Counted from the first letter of the stretch, positions 7,637 to 20,422 are shown. The stretch is DNA of 64,000 nt from Actinoalloteichus hoggarensis (GCF_002234535.1 NZ_CP022521.1:1550001-1614000); one strand, 5' to 3'. A program made the numbers and translations. Notes: generated by a model not told the origin, from the letters alone.

Positions 7637-9208
7637 TCAGGAACGAAGACATTCCGTCGGCCCGGCGCGGCGACCCGACGCGAAGTCGAGCACTCGGCCG
7701 CGTCCGCTGCTCTCCGGTGCGAGCCCGGCCACATTCCGCGCGGGGCGATCGTCGGCGAGGAGCAGCAGCACGGCCTCGTCGACGGCCTTCGCGTCCCACC
7801 GGGGCGCCTCTGCCGCGCGGCCGGGCTGTCCCGGTCCGTTCTTCGCTGTCCGCCCGGCCGCCTGCCCGTTCGCCTGCGTACCGGGCTCCGCCGCGCGCGT
7901 GGCCCCCTCGGCGTCGGCCGCGGGTGCGCTCTCCTCCTCGGGGCCGCTCGCATGCCCGACGGCCTCGCCCGTGGACCATGCCCCGAGCAGACACACTGTG
8001 CGCCTGCCGGTGTCCGCATCGTCGATCGGCAGTCCGAGCCGTGCCACGGCGGCCAGTGCGTGTCTGCTCGCCACCAGCGTGGCGGCCGCGTGATCGCCGA
8101 TCCGGTCGGTCACCGCCGTGAGGCCGTCCTCGACGCCGATTCCGAGCACCACGGCGTTCTCCGCCGCGCAGTAGGCGACCGGTCCCTGCCCGGCGCCGCA
8201 GTCCGGGGTTTCCGCCGTCGTGCGCACCTCGGGCGGGAGTCCGGTGCCGCCGTGGCGGATCGCCAGTTCGGCGAAGTAGCCGCCGACGTCGTGGGCGGGT
8301 GGTCCGGTCGACGGTCGGGGCGTCGGCACGTCTCGTCGGTCGGACGTCGAGGGGAGATCCTCGATCGTCAGCGCGGCGCACCGTCGAGCCCCTTGCGCAT
8401 AGCCCTCGTGGAAGGCCAGGACCCGGTCGAGCGCGCTGCCGTGGCTGCGTGCCGGTTCCTCGCCGTCGGTGACGGCATCGCGGAATCGCGTCAGCGCGGT
8501 CAGCGCGTCGTCCACCTCGCCGCCGCCGAATGCCGATCGGCCGCCGCCGTCGACCGACCAGCGGAAGTAGGACCCGGCATAGCAGTCGGCCATGGCCTCG
8601 GTCAGCCATCCAGGCAGTCGCTCGGGCTCGGCCCGGCGGCGGGCCTCGTCCACGCCGAGCCTGGTGTGCACGCGATGGCCGAACTCGTGAGCCAGGACGA
8701 CGGTCACCCCCGCGAGTCCGTGTTCCTCGGCCAGCATCGGCAGCAGGACGCCGCGATCCCACACCAGCGCGTCGGCCGACTCGCAGTAGTAGGCGGTGCC
8801 CGCGATCTCGGCGGTCCGCGCCAGGCACGGCGGTGCCCTCGTGCCGACGTCGGCGACGCCGTCCGCGGCGTGCAGCCCGCCTGCGAGGGCCGGCCAGGGC
8901 AGGGCGAAGGTCGGTTCGAAGGTCGCGGCCCAGTAGCTCGACAGGTCGTCGACAGCCGCGGCCGCCAGTCGATCGGCGTCGACGGCGACCGCGGGGTCGG
9001 GCCCGATCTCGCCGTCGCCGGTGTCCGCGGCGGCGGCCGCGTCCGTCGAGACCTTCGCCCCGTCGTCCGCGGCGCGGCGTTCCTCGGCGCTGCCGCCGCG
9101 TCGTACCACGCCGTCGGCGACCAGCGCGAAGACCAGCAGCAGCACGAGCACGGCCGCGTGAAGGCGGCCGTCGCGGATCGACGAGCGTCTCACCTCGCCG
9201 GGGTCCAC
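7637..9208 (-). CDS. Membrane-anchored neutral zinc metallopeptidase paralog
   Basis: A 523-residue paralog of the gene at 5966-7423. One N-terminal transmembrane segment (residues about 17-34, AAVLVLLLVFALVADGVV) replaces the lipobox, so the catalytic domain should face outside. The zinc motif HEFGH is at residues 174-178, followed by LTEAMADCYAGSYFR; ALVWDRGVLLPMLAEEHG precedes it. A low-complexity Ala/Glu/Gly insert (residues about 415-470) interrupts the C-terminal part, absent from the paralog. GTG 9208 lies four bases after the glgB stop, so it is very likely co-transcribed and translationally coupled with glgB. A GTG at 9193 is an alternative start. No role in glycogen metabolism is known for this family. 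Confidence 0.8.
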   Translation of the reverse strand: MDPGEVRRSSIRDGRLHAAVLVLLLVFALVADGVVRRGGSAEERRAADDGAKVSTDAAAAADTGDGEIGPDPAVAVDADRLAAAAVDDLSSYWAATFEPTFALPWPALAGGLHAADGVADVGTRAPPCLARTAEIAGTAYYCESADALVWDRGVLLPMLAEEHGLAGVTVVLAHEFGHRVHTRLGVDEARRRAEPERLPGWLTEAMADCYAGSYFRWSVDGGGRSAFGGGEVDDALTALTRFRDAVTDGEEPARSHGSALDRVLAFHEGYAQGARRCAALTIEDLPSTSDRRDVPTPRPSTGPPAHDVGGYFAELAIRHGGTGLPPEVRTTAETPDCGAGQGPVAYCAAENAVVLGIGVEDGLTAVTDRIGDHAAATLVASRHALAAVARLGLPIDDADTGRRTVCLLGAWSTGEAVGHASGPEEESAPAADAEGATRAAEPGTQANGQAAGRTAKNGPGQPGRAAEAPRWDAKAVDEAVLLLLADDRPARNVAGLAPESSGRGRVLDFASGRRAGPTECLRS

Positions 9209-9212
9209 GTCA

Positions 9213-11399
9213 TCAGGCGGGCACCAGCAAGATCACCCCGGCGGGCGGCAGTCGCAGGACCGCCGAGGCAGGCCTGCCGTGGGAGGGGACCGGCTCCGCG
9301 ACGACCTCGCCCGCGTTGCCGACGCCCGACCCCCCGTACGTCGTCGCGTCGGTGTTGAGGATCTCTCGCCACCGCCCCGATCTCGGCAGGCCGATGCGGT
9401 AGTCGTGTCGAGGGATGCCTGCGAAGTTCGCGACGCAGGCGAGCATGACGGGCCCGCCCCGCTCGTCCTCACCGTGGCGGAGGAACGCGATCACGTTGTT
9501 CGCCGCGTCGTCGGCGGTCAGCCAGGAGAAGCCCGCCGAGGACGTGTCGTGCGTGAACAGTGCCGGATGCGTTCGGTAGACGTCGTTGAGGTCGCGGACC
9601 AGTCGACGCAGCCCGGCGTGCAAAGGCTGATCGAGCAGCCCCCAGTCCAGCGACTCCGACTCCGACCACTCGGAGACCTGGCCGAACTCGCCTCCCATGA
9701 ACAGCAGCTGCTTTCCGGGATGCGCCCACATGTAGGCGTAGAGGCCGCGTAGGTTCGCCGCCTTGTTCCAGTCGTCACCGGGCATCCGCGACCACAGCGA
9801 GCCCTTGCCGTGCACCACCTCATCGTGAGACAGCGGAAGCAGGTAGTTCTCGCTCCAGGCGTACATCAGGGAGAACGTCAGCTCGCCGTGGTGGTAGGCG
9901 CGGTGGATCGGATCGTGCGAGAGGTACCGCAGCGAGTCGTGCATCCAACCCATGTTCCATTTGAAGCCGAAGCCGAGGCCGTCCAGGTCTGTGCGGCGGG
10001 TGACGCCGGGCCATGCGGTGGACTCCTCGGCCGCCATCATGATCCCGGGGTGGTGCTTGTAGACGGTGGCGTTGAGCTCTTGAAGGAATCGGACGGCGTC
10101 GAGGTTCTCCCGGCCGCCGTGCTCGTTCGCCGTCCACTGGCCCTCGTCTCGGGAGTAGTCGAGGTACAGCATGGAGGCGACGGCGTCCACACGGAGCCCG
10201 TCGACGTGGAACTCCTCGGCCCAGAAGAGCGCGTTGGCGATGAGGAAGTTGCGCACCTCCGGCCTGCCGAAGTCGAAGACGTAGGTGCCCCAGTCCGGGT
10301 GCTCGCCGCGTTGCGGGTCGGGGTGCTCGTAGGTGGGCGAGCCGTCGAAGCGCGCGAGGGCCCATTCGTCGCGGGGGAAGTGGGCGGGCACCCAGTCGAT
10401 GATCACGCCGATGCCGCGCCGGTGGAGCACGTCGATCAGATGCCGCAGGTCGTCGGGCGAGCCGAAGCGGGCGGTGGGCGCGTAGTAGGAGGTCACCTGG
10501 TAACCCCAGGAGCCGCCGAAGGGGTGTTCGGCGACGGGCAGCAGTTCGACGTGGGTGAAGCCGAGCTCGGTCACGTGTTCGGCGAGCTGTTCGGCGAGTT
10601 CTCGGTAGCCGAGTCCGCGTCGCCACGAGCCCAGGTGCACCTCGTAGATGCTGACGGGACTCCGGGACAGGTCGGCGGCGTCGCGGCGGGCGACCCAGTC
10701 GTCGTCCTGCCAGATGTGGTCGGACACCGTCACGACGGACGCCGTGGCGGGCGGCACCTCGGTGGCGAACGCCATCGGGTCGGCCTTCTCATGCCAGCGG
10801 CCCTCGGCGTCGAGCAGCCGGAACTTGTACCGGCTGCCCGGCTCTACGCCGGGGAGGAACACCTCCCACACGCCGGTGGCGCCCAGCGAGCGCAGCGGGG
10901 TGCGTGTCCCGTCCCAGCCGTCGAAGTCGCCGCAGACCCGGACGCCCTGGGCACGTGGCGCCCAGACGGTGAACGCGGTGCCCTCCACGACGCCCAGCGA
11001 CGTCTCGTAGCTCTGGAGATGAGCGCCGAGCACGTCCCAGAGGCGTTCGTGCCTGCCCTCGGCGATGAGATGCAGATCGAGCTCGCCGAGGGTCGGCAGC
11101 CAGCGGTAGGGATCGTCGACCAGCTCGACGTGTGCTCCGTAGCCGATCTCCAGGCGATAGTCGCCGGGCGGCTCCGGGATCACACCGGAGAACAGCCCGT
11201 CGGAGTGGACGGGTGTCAGCGCGTAGCGCTCGTCCGCCGTCACCACGGTGACCGAGTCGGCATGCGGGCGCAGGGCACGGATCAGCGTGCCGTCGGGATG
11301 CGGGTGGGCGCCGAGCACCGAGTGCGGGTCGTGGTGGGCTCCCGACAGCAGCCGGCCGGTCTCCTCCGGGTGCGGTGGGCAGGACTGCGTGGTCGGCAT
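9213..11399 (-). CDS. glgB: 1,4-alpha-glucan branching enzyme
   Basis: Cytoplasmic GH13 enzyme of 728 aa that cuts alpha-1,4 chains and re-attaches them through alpha-1,6 links. It has two N-terminal beta-sandwich regions (residues 1-230; [10 protein letters not shown] and [20 protein letters not shown]), a TIM barrel and a C-terminal beta domain. Catalytic motifs: [10 protein letters not shown], nucleophile Asp near residue 405 ([12 protein letters not shown]), acid/base Glu near 455 (MMAAEES) and [17 protein letters not shown] 11399 has GAGGTG upstream and removes 34 spurious residues from the longer frame. Together with GlgE it would build branched alpha-glucan from maltose-1-phosphate. 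It is downstream of glgE on the same strand, 398 bases apart. Confidence 0.97.
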   Translation of the reverse strand: MPTTQSCPPHPEETGRLLSGAHHDPHSVLGAHPHPDGTLIRALRPHADSVTVVTADERYALTPVHSDGLFSGVIPEPPGDYRLEIGYGAHVELVDDPYRWLPTLGELDLHLIAEGRHERLWDVLGAHLQSYETSLGVVEGTAFTVWAPRAQGVRVCGDFDGWDGTRTPLRSLGATGVWEVFLPGVEPGSRYKFRLLDAEGRWHEKADPMAFATEVPPATASVVTVSDHIWQDDDWVARRDAADLSRSPVSIYEVHLGSWRRGLGYRELAEQLAEHVTELGFTHVELLPVAEHPFGGSWGYQVTSYYAPTARFGSPDDLRHLIDVLHRRGIGVIIDWVPAHFPRDEWALARFDGSPTYEHPDPQRGEHPDWGTYVFDFGRPEVRNFLIANALFWAEEFHVDGLRVDAVASMLYLDYSRDEGQWTANEHGGRENLDAVRFLQELNATVYKHHPGIMMAAEESTAWPGVTRRTDLDGLGFGFKWNMGWMHDSLRYLSHDPIHRAYHHGELTFSLMYAWSENYLLPLSHDEVVHGKGSLWSRMPGDDWNKAANLRGLYAYMWAHPGKQLLFMGGEFGQVSEWSESESLDWGLLDQPLHAGLRRLVRDLNDVYRTHPALFTHDTSSAGFSWLTADDAANNVIAFLRHGEDERGGPVMLACVANFAGIPRHDYRIGLPRSGRWREILNTDATTYGGSGVGNAGEVVAEPVPSHGRPASAVLRLPPAGVILLVPA

Positions 11400-11797
11400 C
11401 TGAGCGTCACCTCGGTCATTGGGACGAGCGGCCGTCGTGTCGGCGTGAGCGGCGCGGTCGCGCCGGGTGCTGATCGACCGGACGACACCGAGCGGCCTCA
11501 CCGGAGTTCGTGGCGTGCCGACGATCTTAGGGCTTGTCGTGGCCGTGCGCCGTTCCGCGGAGCGGTGGCGGGGTCCCGTCCAGCCGGGCGGGCAGCCGCC
11601 GTACCGCCGCGACCGGGATGGGCGCTCCTCGGTCGGGACCGGGATGCCTGCCGTCGGGACCGGGATTCCGGAACACCGCAGCCGGGTCGGCCTGCGGCCC
11701 GGCTGCGCCGTGCCGTGCCGTGCCGTGCCACGAGCGAAAGCGACGGCGGGCCGGACCAGGTCTCACCGCGTGGTCGTCGATGTCGCGCGCGGACCGC
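11400..11797. other. glgE-glgB intergenic region with short repeats
   Basis: 398 bases with no gene. It contains a direct repeat of GTCGGGACCGGGAT (11632-11645 and 11653-11666) and four tandem copies of CCGTG (11708-11727). The gap is unusually long for genes normally in one operon, so glgB may have its own promoter here; none was located with confidence. Confidence 0.55.
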
Positions 11798-13768
11798 TCA
11801 ACGCCGTCGCACCGAGACGATGTGCGCGACGGCGCGGTGCGGATCGAGCCGGACGTAGTTGGTCCGGCCCCAGTCCCACCGTGCCCCGGTGACCTCCTCA
11901 TGGGCCGTGAAGCGGTCCTGCCACGCCATCCTCAGCTCGGGCAGGTCCAGCCACACCGTGCCCTCCTGTGGCACATCGGGATCAAGGGTGACCACCACGA
12001 TGACGGCGTCCCCGGTCTCCGGGTCCGTCTTCGAATAGGCGATCAACGCCTCGTTGTCGACGTGATGGAAGCGCAGGGTGCGCAGCGTCGCCAGCGCCCG
12101 ATTGCGCCGGCGGATCTCGTTGAGGGTGTGCAGCCACGGTTCGAGCGACCGGCCCTCGCGCAACGCCCGAGTGTGGTCCCGGGGTCGGAGTTCGTACTTC
12201 TCGGAGTCGAGGTATTCCTCGGAGCCGGGGCGGACGGGTTGGTTCTCGACGAGTTCGAAACCGGCGTAGACGCCCCAGCTGGGGGAGAGGGTGGCGGCGA
12301 GGGCGGCACGGATGGCGAAGGCGGCGGGACTCGCGTGGGCCAGTGAGGTGGGAAGGATGTCGGGGGTGTTGACGAACAGGTTGGGGCGGGCTTCGTGGGC
12401 GTGGTCGACGAGGTCTCGGCCGAACTCGGTGAGTTCGTGTTTGGTGGTGCGCCAGGTGAAGTAGGTGTAGTGCTGGGTGAAGCCGAGTCGGGAGAGTCCG
12501 TACATACGGGCGGGTCGGGTGAAGGCCTCGGACAGGAACAGCACGTCGGGGTGGCGGGTTCTGAGGTCGATGATCAGCCGGTGCCAGAACGCGGGCGGCT
12601 TCGTGTGGGGGTTGTCGACGCGGAAGATGCGGACGCCGTGGTCGATCCAGTGGGTGAGGACGCGGTGGATCTCGGCGTAGAGGCCGTCGGGGTCGTTGTC
12701 GAAGTCGAGCGGGTAGATGTCCTGGTATTTCTTGGGCGGGTTCTCGGCGTAGGCGATGGTGCCGTCGGGTCGGCGGGTGAACCATTCGGGGTGGTGGGTG
12801 ACCCAGGGATGGTCGGGTGAGCATTGCAGTGCGAGATCCAGGGCGACCTCCAGTCCCAGTTCGGCCGCGCGGGTGACGAAGCGGTCGAAGTCGTCGAGGG
12901 TGCCGAGGTCGGGGTGGACGGCGTCGTGTCCGCCGTCGGGTGAGCCGATGGCCCAGGGGGAGCCGACATCCCGCGGGGTGGCGGTGAGGGTGTTGTTGGG
13001 TCCTTTGCGGTGGGTATGGCCGATGGGGTGGATCGGGGGGAGGTAGACGACGTCGAAGCCGAGGTCGGCGATGCGGTCGAGTTCGGCGATGGCGGTGCGG
13101 AAGGTGCCGTGGACGGGTCTGCCGGTCTGATCCCTGCCCCCGGTGGAACGGGGGAAGAACTCGTACCACGAACCGAACAGAGCCCGTTCCCGATCGACCC
13201 AGAGCTGATGGACCACTCCCCTGGTGACCAGTTCGCGCACCGGCTGTTCGGTCATCACCGTGTCGACGGGTTCGTCGAACGCGGGAGCCACCCGCTGTGG
13301 CAGCGGCCGATCCTGGTCGCGCAACGCCTCGACCGCCGTGGTCAGCGCCGCTCGCACTGCTCTGCTGCCCGGCCTGCGGACCACGCGCTCCAACAGTCGG
13401 GCGCCGGTCTCCAGGTCGTTGGCCAGTTCCACCGCGTCCTGACCGGCGCCGATCTTCGTCTCCACCGCATGCCGCCACGTCGCCCACGGATCCGACCACG
13501 TGTCCACTCGGAACGTCCACAGCCCCGGCCGGTCGGGGCGGATCACCGCCGACCAGCGATCCAGGCCGGGATCGACCGGCAGCATGCGGGTCTGCCGCGC
13601 GACGCGGTCGTCCGGGCCTCGCCAGGAGACGTGGGCCGCCTGCTGATCATGGCCCTCCCGCCACAGGGTGGCCTGGATCGGAACGTGTTCGCCGACCACC
13701 GCCTTGGCCGGATACCGACCGAGGCTGATCACTGGTGACACCTCGTCGACGACCAGTCGTCCGCTCAC
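11798..13768 (-). CDS. glgE: Alpha-1,4-glucan:maltose-1-phosphate maltosyltransferase
   Basis: GH13_3 enzyme of 656 aa that extends alpha-1,4-glucans using maltose-1-phosphate, the key step of the GlgE pathway in actinobacteria. The N-terminal domain (residues 1-110) has the family sequence [23 protein letters not shown]. The catalytic barrel carries the nucleophile Asp near residue 383 ([11 protein letters not shown]), the acid/base Glu near 413 (FLSEAFTRP) and the third acid Asp near 469 (FVNTPDILP). The donor-binding motif [15 protein letters not shown] is present. GTG 13768 is chosen because GGAAGGG lies eight bases upstream and the product then begins [12 protein letters not shown], as in known GlgE. 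TreS and maltokinase, which make the donor, are not in the window. Confidence 0.97.
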   Translation of the reverse strand: MSGRLVVDEVSPVISLGRYPAKAVVGEHVPIQATLWREGHDQQAAHVSWRGPDDRVARQTRMLPVDPGLDRWSAVIRPDRPGLWTFRVDTWSDPWATWRHAVETKIGAGQDAVELANDLETGARLLERVVRRPGSRAVRAALTTAVEALRDQDRPLPQRVAPAFDEPVDTVMTEQPVRELVTRGVVHQLWVDRERALFGSWYEFFPRSTGGRDQTGRPVHGTFRTAIAELDRIADLGFDVVYLPPIHPIGHTHRKGPNNTLTATPRDVGSPWAIGSPDGGHDAVHPDLGTLDDFDRFVTRAAELGLEVALDLALQCSPDHPWVTHHPEWFTRRPDGTIAYAENPPKKYQDIYPLDFDNDPDGLYAEIHRVLTHWIDHGVRIFRVDNPHTKPPAFWHRLIIDLRTRHPDVLFLSEAFTRPARMYGLSRLGFTQHYTYFTWRTTKHELTEFGRDLVDHAHEARPNLFVNTPDILPTSLAHASPAAFAIRAALAATLSPSWGVYAGFELVENQPVRPGSEEYLDSEKYELRPRDHTRALREGRSLEPWLHTLNEIRRRNRALATLRTLRFHHVDNEALIAYSKTDPETGDAVIVVVTLDPDVPQEGTVWLDLPELRMAWQDRFTAHEEVTGARWDWGRTNYVRLDPHRAVAHIVSVRRR

Positions 13769-14131
13769 CGCGACGTCCCTTCCGTGGTGGGTTGACGGTC
13801 TCATCCTGCCCTGCCGACGCTCGGGAAGATCGGCACGGGGCGGCCCGGCTCTCGGCCGCATCGGTGATCAATCCTGCGTCAACCGGCCGTTCTCTGCCTG
13901 TTGAGCCTGAAACCACCGGATCGGTGGAAGACGGCGGGCGGCCTGCGGTGAACGCGTCGTGGAACATCCGCCGTCGGCGTGAGTTTCCCGCACTCCCGTG
14001 GCAGCACACCGTGGTCCGCCAAGCACGGACGGTGTGAATCACGTGCCGCATCGTCGATGCTCGTCAAGCGGACCCGGGCCGTCAAGGGTTGGCTGACCGG
14101 GTGGCGGACGAGCCCGGAACGGAGGCCGACG
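13769..14131. other. Divergent promoter region between glgE and the F420 reductase gene
   Basis: 363 bases between divergent starts. It must hold promoters in both directions, but no convincing -35/-10 pair or operator could be picked out. The two Shine-Dalgarno sites lie at its edges. Confidence 0.5.
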
Positions 14132-14761
14132 ATGCGGATCGCGATTCTCGGCACCGGCGCCCTGGCGGGCGGGCTCGCCGATCGACTGCTGCGTGGCGGT
14201 CATGAAGTCGTCGTGTTCGGCCGAACGACCGAGCGGGCCGAGCGACTCGCGGGGCTGCTCAGCGCGGCGGGACCGCGCGCCGTGGTGGCGAGCACCGTCG
14301 GTGATCCGCTGCCCGAGACCGACCTGGTGATCCTGGCGGTCCCTGCCGAGGCGGTGCCCGACCTCATGGAGCAGTACGGCGAGCAGCTGCCGGGGCAGCT
14401 CGTGGTCGACGCGACCAACCCGGCCGGCCCGCTGGTGGAGCTGCACAGTCCGGCCGGGTTCTCGATGGCGGAGCGCATCGCCGCGCTCGTGCCGATGGGC
14501 ACCGCGGTGGTCAAGGCCTTCAACACCACGTTCGCGGGCACCCTCGCCGGTGACGAGCCGCTCGACGTCTTCATCGCCACCGACGACCCGGAGGCCCGCA
14601 TGACACTGGTGCGCCTCGTGCAGAGCATCGACTGCGTGCCGATCGACGCGGGCCCCCTGCATCACGCGAGGGCACTGGAGACCATGCAATGGCTGCACCA
14701 CAACCTTCAGGGGCTGCTGGGCACTCGGAACACCACGACGATCTCGTTGCGGATGCTCTGA
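14132..14761 (+). CDS. NADPH-dependent F420 reductase family protein
   Basis: A 209-residue Rossmann protein starting with the dinucleotide motif ILGTGALAGGLADRLLRGGHEV and followed by FGRTTERAERL, which binds the NADP phosphate. DLVILAVPAEAVPDLM, VVDATNPAG and VVKAFNTTFAGTL are typical of the F420-dependent NADP oxidoreductase family. Members either move hydride between F420 and NADP or act as related imine/ketone reductases, so the substrate is uncertain. ATG 14132 is preceded by GGAGG at 14121-14125. A long upstream extension of the same frame is not supported. It stands alone and ends convergent with the acyltransferase gene. Confidence 0.82.
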   Translation: MRIAILGTGALAGGLADRLLRGGHEVVVFGRTTERAERLAGLLSAAGPRAVVASTVGDPLPETDLVILAVPAEAVPDLMEQYGEQLPGQLVVDATNPAGPLVELHSPAGFSMAERIAALVPMGTAVVKAFNTTFAGTLAGDEPLDVFIATDDPEARMTLVRLVQSIDCVPIDAGPLHHARALETMQWLHHNLQGLLGTRNTTTISLRML

Positions 14762-15041
14762 CGTCGGCGATCGCCACGCGGGCCGATCATGTCGGGTCGG
14801 TCACGCCGGGAGGGAGGGGACGGCTGATCGGAGCCGGTACACAGCGGGACCGCCACGGGTGGCCGGCCCACCCCCGACGGGAGGGGAGCCCGCCCGCGTC
14901 CTGCCCCGCCGTCCCGGACGAGAGGCCGCCCGATCGAGACACGGGTGGCGTTCCCCGACAGCAGACAGCCTGCCCGCCTCCTGTCGATCCATCGTGGGTC
15001 GACTCCGCCGCGTGTGCCTGCCGACGACCTGAGTCGGCTGT

Positions 15042-16418
15042 TCAGCGGTACAGCGCGGCCTCCGAGTCGGCTCGTCGTCCGGGGGGCTTCGCCGCGGGAC
15101 GGTCGTCGTCGTGGCCCGGCCCGAAGTCGGAGCCGGTTCGCCGCACCGAGGCATCCCCACTCGATACGGAGGCCGCGTCGTCGGCCTCGGACCGCGTCGT
15201 CGAGACGGTGTGCGCGGGCGATGCCGCGCCCGGCTCGGCGACGAGCCGGGTGGCCGGATCGGTCCTGGCACCCGGTTCGAGCGCTTCGTGCCCGCCCGCC
15301 GTGCCGGTCGGATCGTCTCCGGGCGCGGCGAAGCCGTGGGCCGGTGTCCCCGCCGGGCTCGCCGTCTTCTTGCGGCGATACCGGAACCGGCGGGCGATCG
15401 GCTCCTCCACGATCCGGGTCAACAGCCAGCCCAACAGCACCGAGCACACGATCATCACGGCCGACTGCACCATCGGCGGCACGCCCGCCTCGGAAAGCTG
15501 GTACATCACGCTGTATCCGATGTTGTGATTGACCAGGTAGACGCCGTAGGAGATGCCTGCCAGCCACACCACGGGGCGCAGGAACGGATGATCCCAGTCG
15601 GGGCCCCGCGCCGCCGCGCCGATGGCCACCGTCGCGACGGCCATCGCCACCGCGCCCGCGACGTCGGACGAGGTGAAGAACTGGGTGACGGTCGCGCCTG
15701 CCACGATGACGAGCACGCCGTTGCCGGAGCGGCGAGTGCCCCACAGCCACAGGGCGGCGCCTGCCGCGAGCAGGTGTACCCGGCCGGCGCCCACGGTCTC
15801 GGCGATCTCGATGCCTCGGGTGACGGTCGGGCCCGGACCCGCGCTCCTGATGAGGTCCAGCGCCACGGGCACCATCACCGAGACCGCCAGCACCAGGCGC
15901 AGCCGCAGGCCTCGACGCCAGCCACGCGGCCAGAGCAGCGCCGTGACCAGGAACGCGGTGACCTGAAGCGGAATCGTCCAGTAACTGCCGTCGGTGCGGC
16001 TGATGCCCTCGATCAGGCCTGGCGGATACACCAGGATCGTGCCGATGAGCGAGGCGAAGCTGCGCTCCAGCGACTCCGGACCCCAGAGGTGGACGACCAC
16101 GTGGGTGAGGACGGCGGCGACGGCCATCGGCGGGATCACCCGGACCAGCCGGTTCTGCAACAGGGCCCGCGAGCCGCTGGAACTGAGCGTCTGGCAGATG
16201 AAGTATCCAGAGATGATCATCAGCACCGAGGCGCCCGCCTGAAGGCTCAGGAAGACGGGTCGTTCCTCCAGCTCGGGCACGAGGAACGGTCCGCCCCAGG
16301 TGGCGTGCTGCACCACCACGAGGGCGATCGCGACGGCCCGCAGCACGTCCCAGCTCACCCGTCGGGTGCTCGGCTTGGAGGGCGGGTTCTTCGTGGGGCT
16401 GTTCTCGCCGACCGTCAT
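15042..16418 (-). CDS. Acyltransferase 3 family membrane protein
   Basis: An integral membrane O-acyltransferase of 458 aa. About ten hydrophobic segments run from residue 25 to 335, starting with the family hallmark RRVSWDVLRAVAIALVVVQHATW, where Arg and His are the conserved residues. A later segment has SYGVYLVNHNIGYSVM, and the membrane part ends in the VEEPIARRFRYRRKK motif. Such proteins O-acylate extracellular sugars, peptidoglycan or secondary metabolites. The last 120 residues are a hydrophilic, Ala/Gly/Asp-rich cytoplasmic tail unlike the membrane part. ATG 16418 follows GAGGAGA. No biosynthetic genes adjoin it, so the acceptor is unknown. Confidence 0.88.
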   Translation of the reverse strand: MTVGENSPTKNPPSKPSTRRVSWDVLRAVAIALVVVQHATWGGPFLVPELEERPVFLSLQAGASVLMIISGYFICQTLSSSGSRALLQNRLVRVIPPMAVAAVLTHVVVHLWGPESLERSFASLIGTILVYPPGLIEGISRTDGSYWTIPLQVTAFLVTALLWPRGWRRGLRLRLVLAVSVMVPVALDLIRSAGPGPTVTRGIEIAETVGAGRVHLLAAGAALWLWGTRRSGNGVLVIVAGATVTQFFTSSDVAGAVAMAVATVAIGAAARGPDWDHPFLRPVVWLAGISYGVYLVNHNIGYSVMYQLSEAGVPPMVQSAVMIVCSVLLGWLLTRIVEEPIARRFRYRRKKTASPAGTPAHGFAAPGDDPTGTAGGHEALEPGARTDPATRLVAEPGAASPAHTVSTTRSEADDAASVSSGDASVRRTGSDFGPGHDDDRPAAKPPGRRADSEAALYR

Positions 16419-16991
16419 ACGCTCGTCGTCTCCTCGTCGTCACCTCGGATGCCGGACAGAAGGTGCGATCTGTCACCCGATGATCGGACCAGGAGCCCTA
16501 CGGGAACGTGCTTCGTCCGCGTGCGAGCGGCCGTGGAACGGCCGTGGTCAGCACCGTCATGACCGTTCTCGAATCGGAATCCGGACGTGGCTCGGCCGAG
16601 TTCTCGAAGCACTTCGGCAGTCCTCCCGCAGACGGGCTGCGGAGGTCGAGACGTGTCCAGGACGTCCGTGACGCGGTTGTCCCCATACTCTACCGGCTGA
16701 GGTACGGCATCTTCTCGCCGTGGCAGCCAGGAGCACACGGCATCCCCGCCGTGTCCCGGGTCACCCGGCCGAGTCGGAGTGACCCAGGACACGGCAGGGT
16801 GGCGTCGAGCGGTCTACCGTGATCGCGACCACGGGCAGGGCGGCCGACATCCGCGGCGGCCGTCTCGATCAGGTGGGCCGAGCGCGGATCGACACGCTCG
16901 GGCCCGTCGCCTCGATAGCGTCCGAGGCCTTCGCGCGCGGACGGTGTCGTCGCGATCACCGACCGAACACGGCCGAGAACGGGGGTGCGCT
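16419..16991. other. Divergent region before the first Nudix gene
   Basis: 573 bases between the acyltransferase start and the Nudix gene. Open frames here have no recognisable product. Promoters for both genes should lie inside but were not resolved. Confidence 0.5.
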
Positions 16992-17492
16992 TTGGGCGTC
17001 GTCAGGGAAGACTCCGCCGCAATACGCGAGGTGCGAATCGGGTCGTACGCGGTGTGTCGGCAGGGCGATCGTGTCCTGCTCGCCAGATTCGTCGGGCGCG
17101 GCGGCGTCCGTTGGACCCTGCCGGGAGGCGGCCTGGACCACGCGGAGGATCCGCTCGACGCGGTCCGCCGCGAGGTGGAGGAGGAGACCGGTTATCACGT
17201 CGAGGTCGACGCGCTACTCGGGGTGAACAGTCAACGGCGGCAGGTGGTCCGGGGCGGGACGTCGATCGATCACCATGCCTTTCAGGTCTTCTACGCCGTG
17301 CACATCGTCGGCGGCGAGCTGCGGCACGAGGTCGGCGGCTCCACCGACGAGGCTCGCTGGTTCGATGTCGCCGAGGTGGCCGCGCTCGACTGCTTCGAAC
17401 TCGTCGGCATCGCCCTCGAACTGGACCGGCGGCGGCCCCCCAGCGGTCGCGTCGCCCCCCAGCCGGTGTCCGTTCGATCCGGCGACGGATGA
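16992..17492 (+). CDS. Nudix hydrolase
   Basis: A cytoplasmic pyrophosphohydrolase of about 166 aa. The Nudix box is complete: GGLDHAEDPLDAVRREVEEETGY fits GX5EX7REUXEEXGU and supplies the Mg-binding glutamates. The N-terminus (VRIGSYAVCRQGDRVLLARF) and later STDEARWFDVAEVAAL are typical of MutT-like proteins. The start is uncertain. TTG 16992 has a GGGGG run six bases upstream; GTG 17031 (giving VRIGSYAV) is the alternative and would still leave a whole domain. The substrate cannot be predicted. It ends convergent with copA. Confidence 0.82.
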   Translation: MGVVREDSAAIREVRIGSYAVCRQGDRVLLARFVGRGGVRWTLPGGGLDHAEDPLDAVRREVEEETGYHVEVDALLGVNSQRRQVVRGGTSIDHHAFQVFYAVHIVGGELRHEVGGSTDEARWFDVAEVAALDCFELVGIALELDRRRPPSGRVAPQPVSVRSGDG

Positions 17493-17828
17493 TCCTCGAT
17501 CCTCTCGCCCGCCGTGACGTGACGCACCGGCGGCGGAACGGAGGGCCGGTCCCTCGACGGTCCGCGAGGGACGACAGCTCGCCATGGCGGTCGGGCGACA
17601 CCCCGAATCCTCATCGGTCGTCGCGGTGCCGGTCCGACCTGTGCCCGTCCCGTCCGCACCGGTCGTCCCGGCGGAGCCCGAACGGCGGCACCGTCAAGGG
17701 CGCCCGCGGCCCGGCGGGGGACCGCGGGCAGCCAGGGAGTCGCCCCCTCGCATCGCAGGGTGTCGCCCGTCGTGCGTCCGCACGTCGATTCCCGAGGGAC
17801 GGGTCCCCGGGGGCGTCGGTCGGCCCGG
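17493..17828. other. Convergent intergenic region, Nudix/copA
   Basis: 336 bases between the stops of a plus-strand and a minus-strand gene. Apart from GC-rich, weakly self-complementary sequence near 17790-17825, nothing was recognised. Confidence 0.45.
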
Positions 17829-20207
<2,379 letters not shown>

Positions 20208-20259
20208 CACCATTCCCCTGGAGTCTCTCGGTGCCGTGGATCGGCGGGTTCGGCGGCCG

Positions 20260-20421
20260 TCAGCGGCCGGGATCGTGGACGTCGTGCGGGACGCCGGGTG
20301 CCTCATGGGCGGGTGGCGGGGCCTCGCCCACGGGGCCCGCGAACTGCCCGGCCGCGTAGGCGAGGCCGAACGCGGCGGCCACGGCCAGTAGGAACGCGCC
20401 CAGGCGCGTGGCGACGCTCAT
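20260..20421 (-). CDS. 53-residue single-pass membrane protein of the cop operon
   Basis: A small gene squeezed between copZ and copA: its ATG (20421) follows the copZ stop by one base and its stop lies 52 bases before copA. Nearly all third positions are G or C. Residues 7-25 form one hydrophobic helix ([17 protein letters not shown]), followed by [13 protein letters not shown] and a tail with three histidines (39, 46, 49) that could bind copper outside the membrane. It resembles the N-terminal anchor ([16 protein letters not shown]) of longer membrane-bound proteins encoded beside copA in other actinobacteria, without their extracellular domain. That comparison is from memory. Either a minimal cuproprotein or a truncated relative. 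Confidence 0.72.
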   Translation of the reverse strand: MSVATRLGAFLLAVAAAFGLAYAAGQFAGPVGEAPPPAHEAPGVPHDVHDPGR

Positions 20422-20422
20422 C

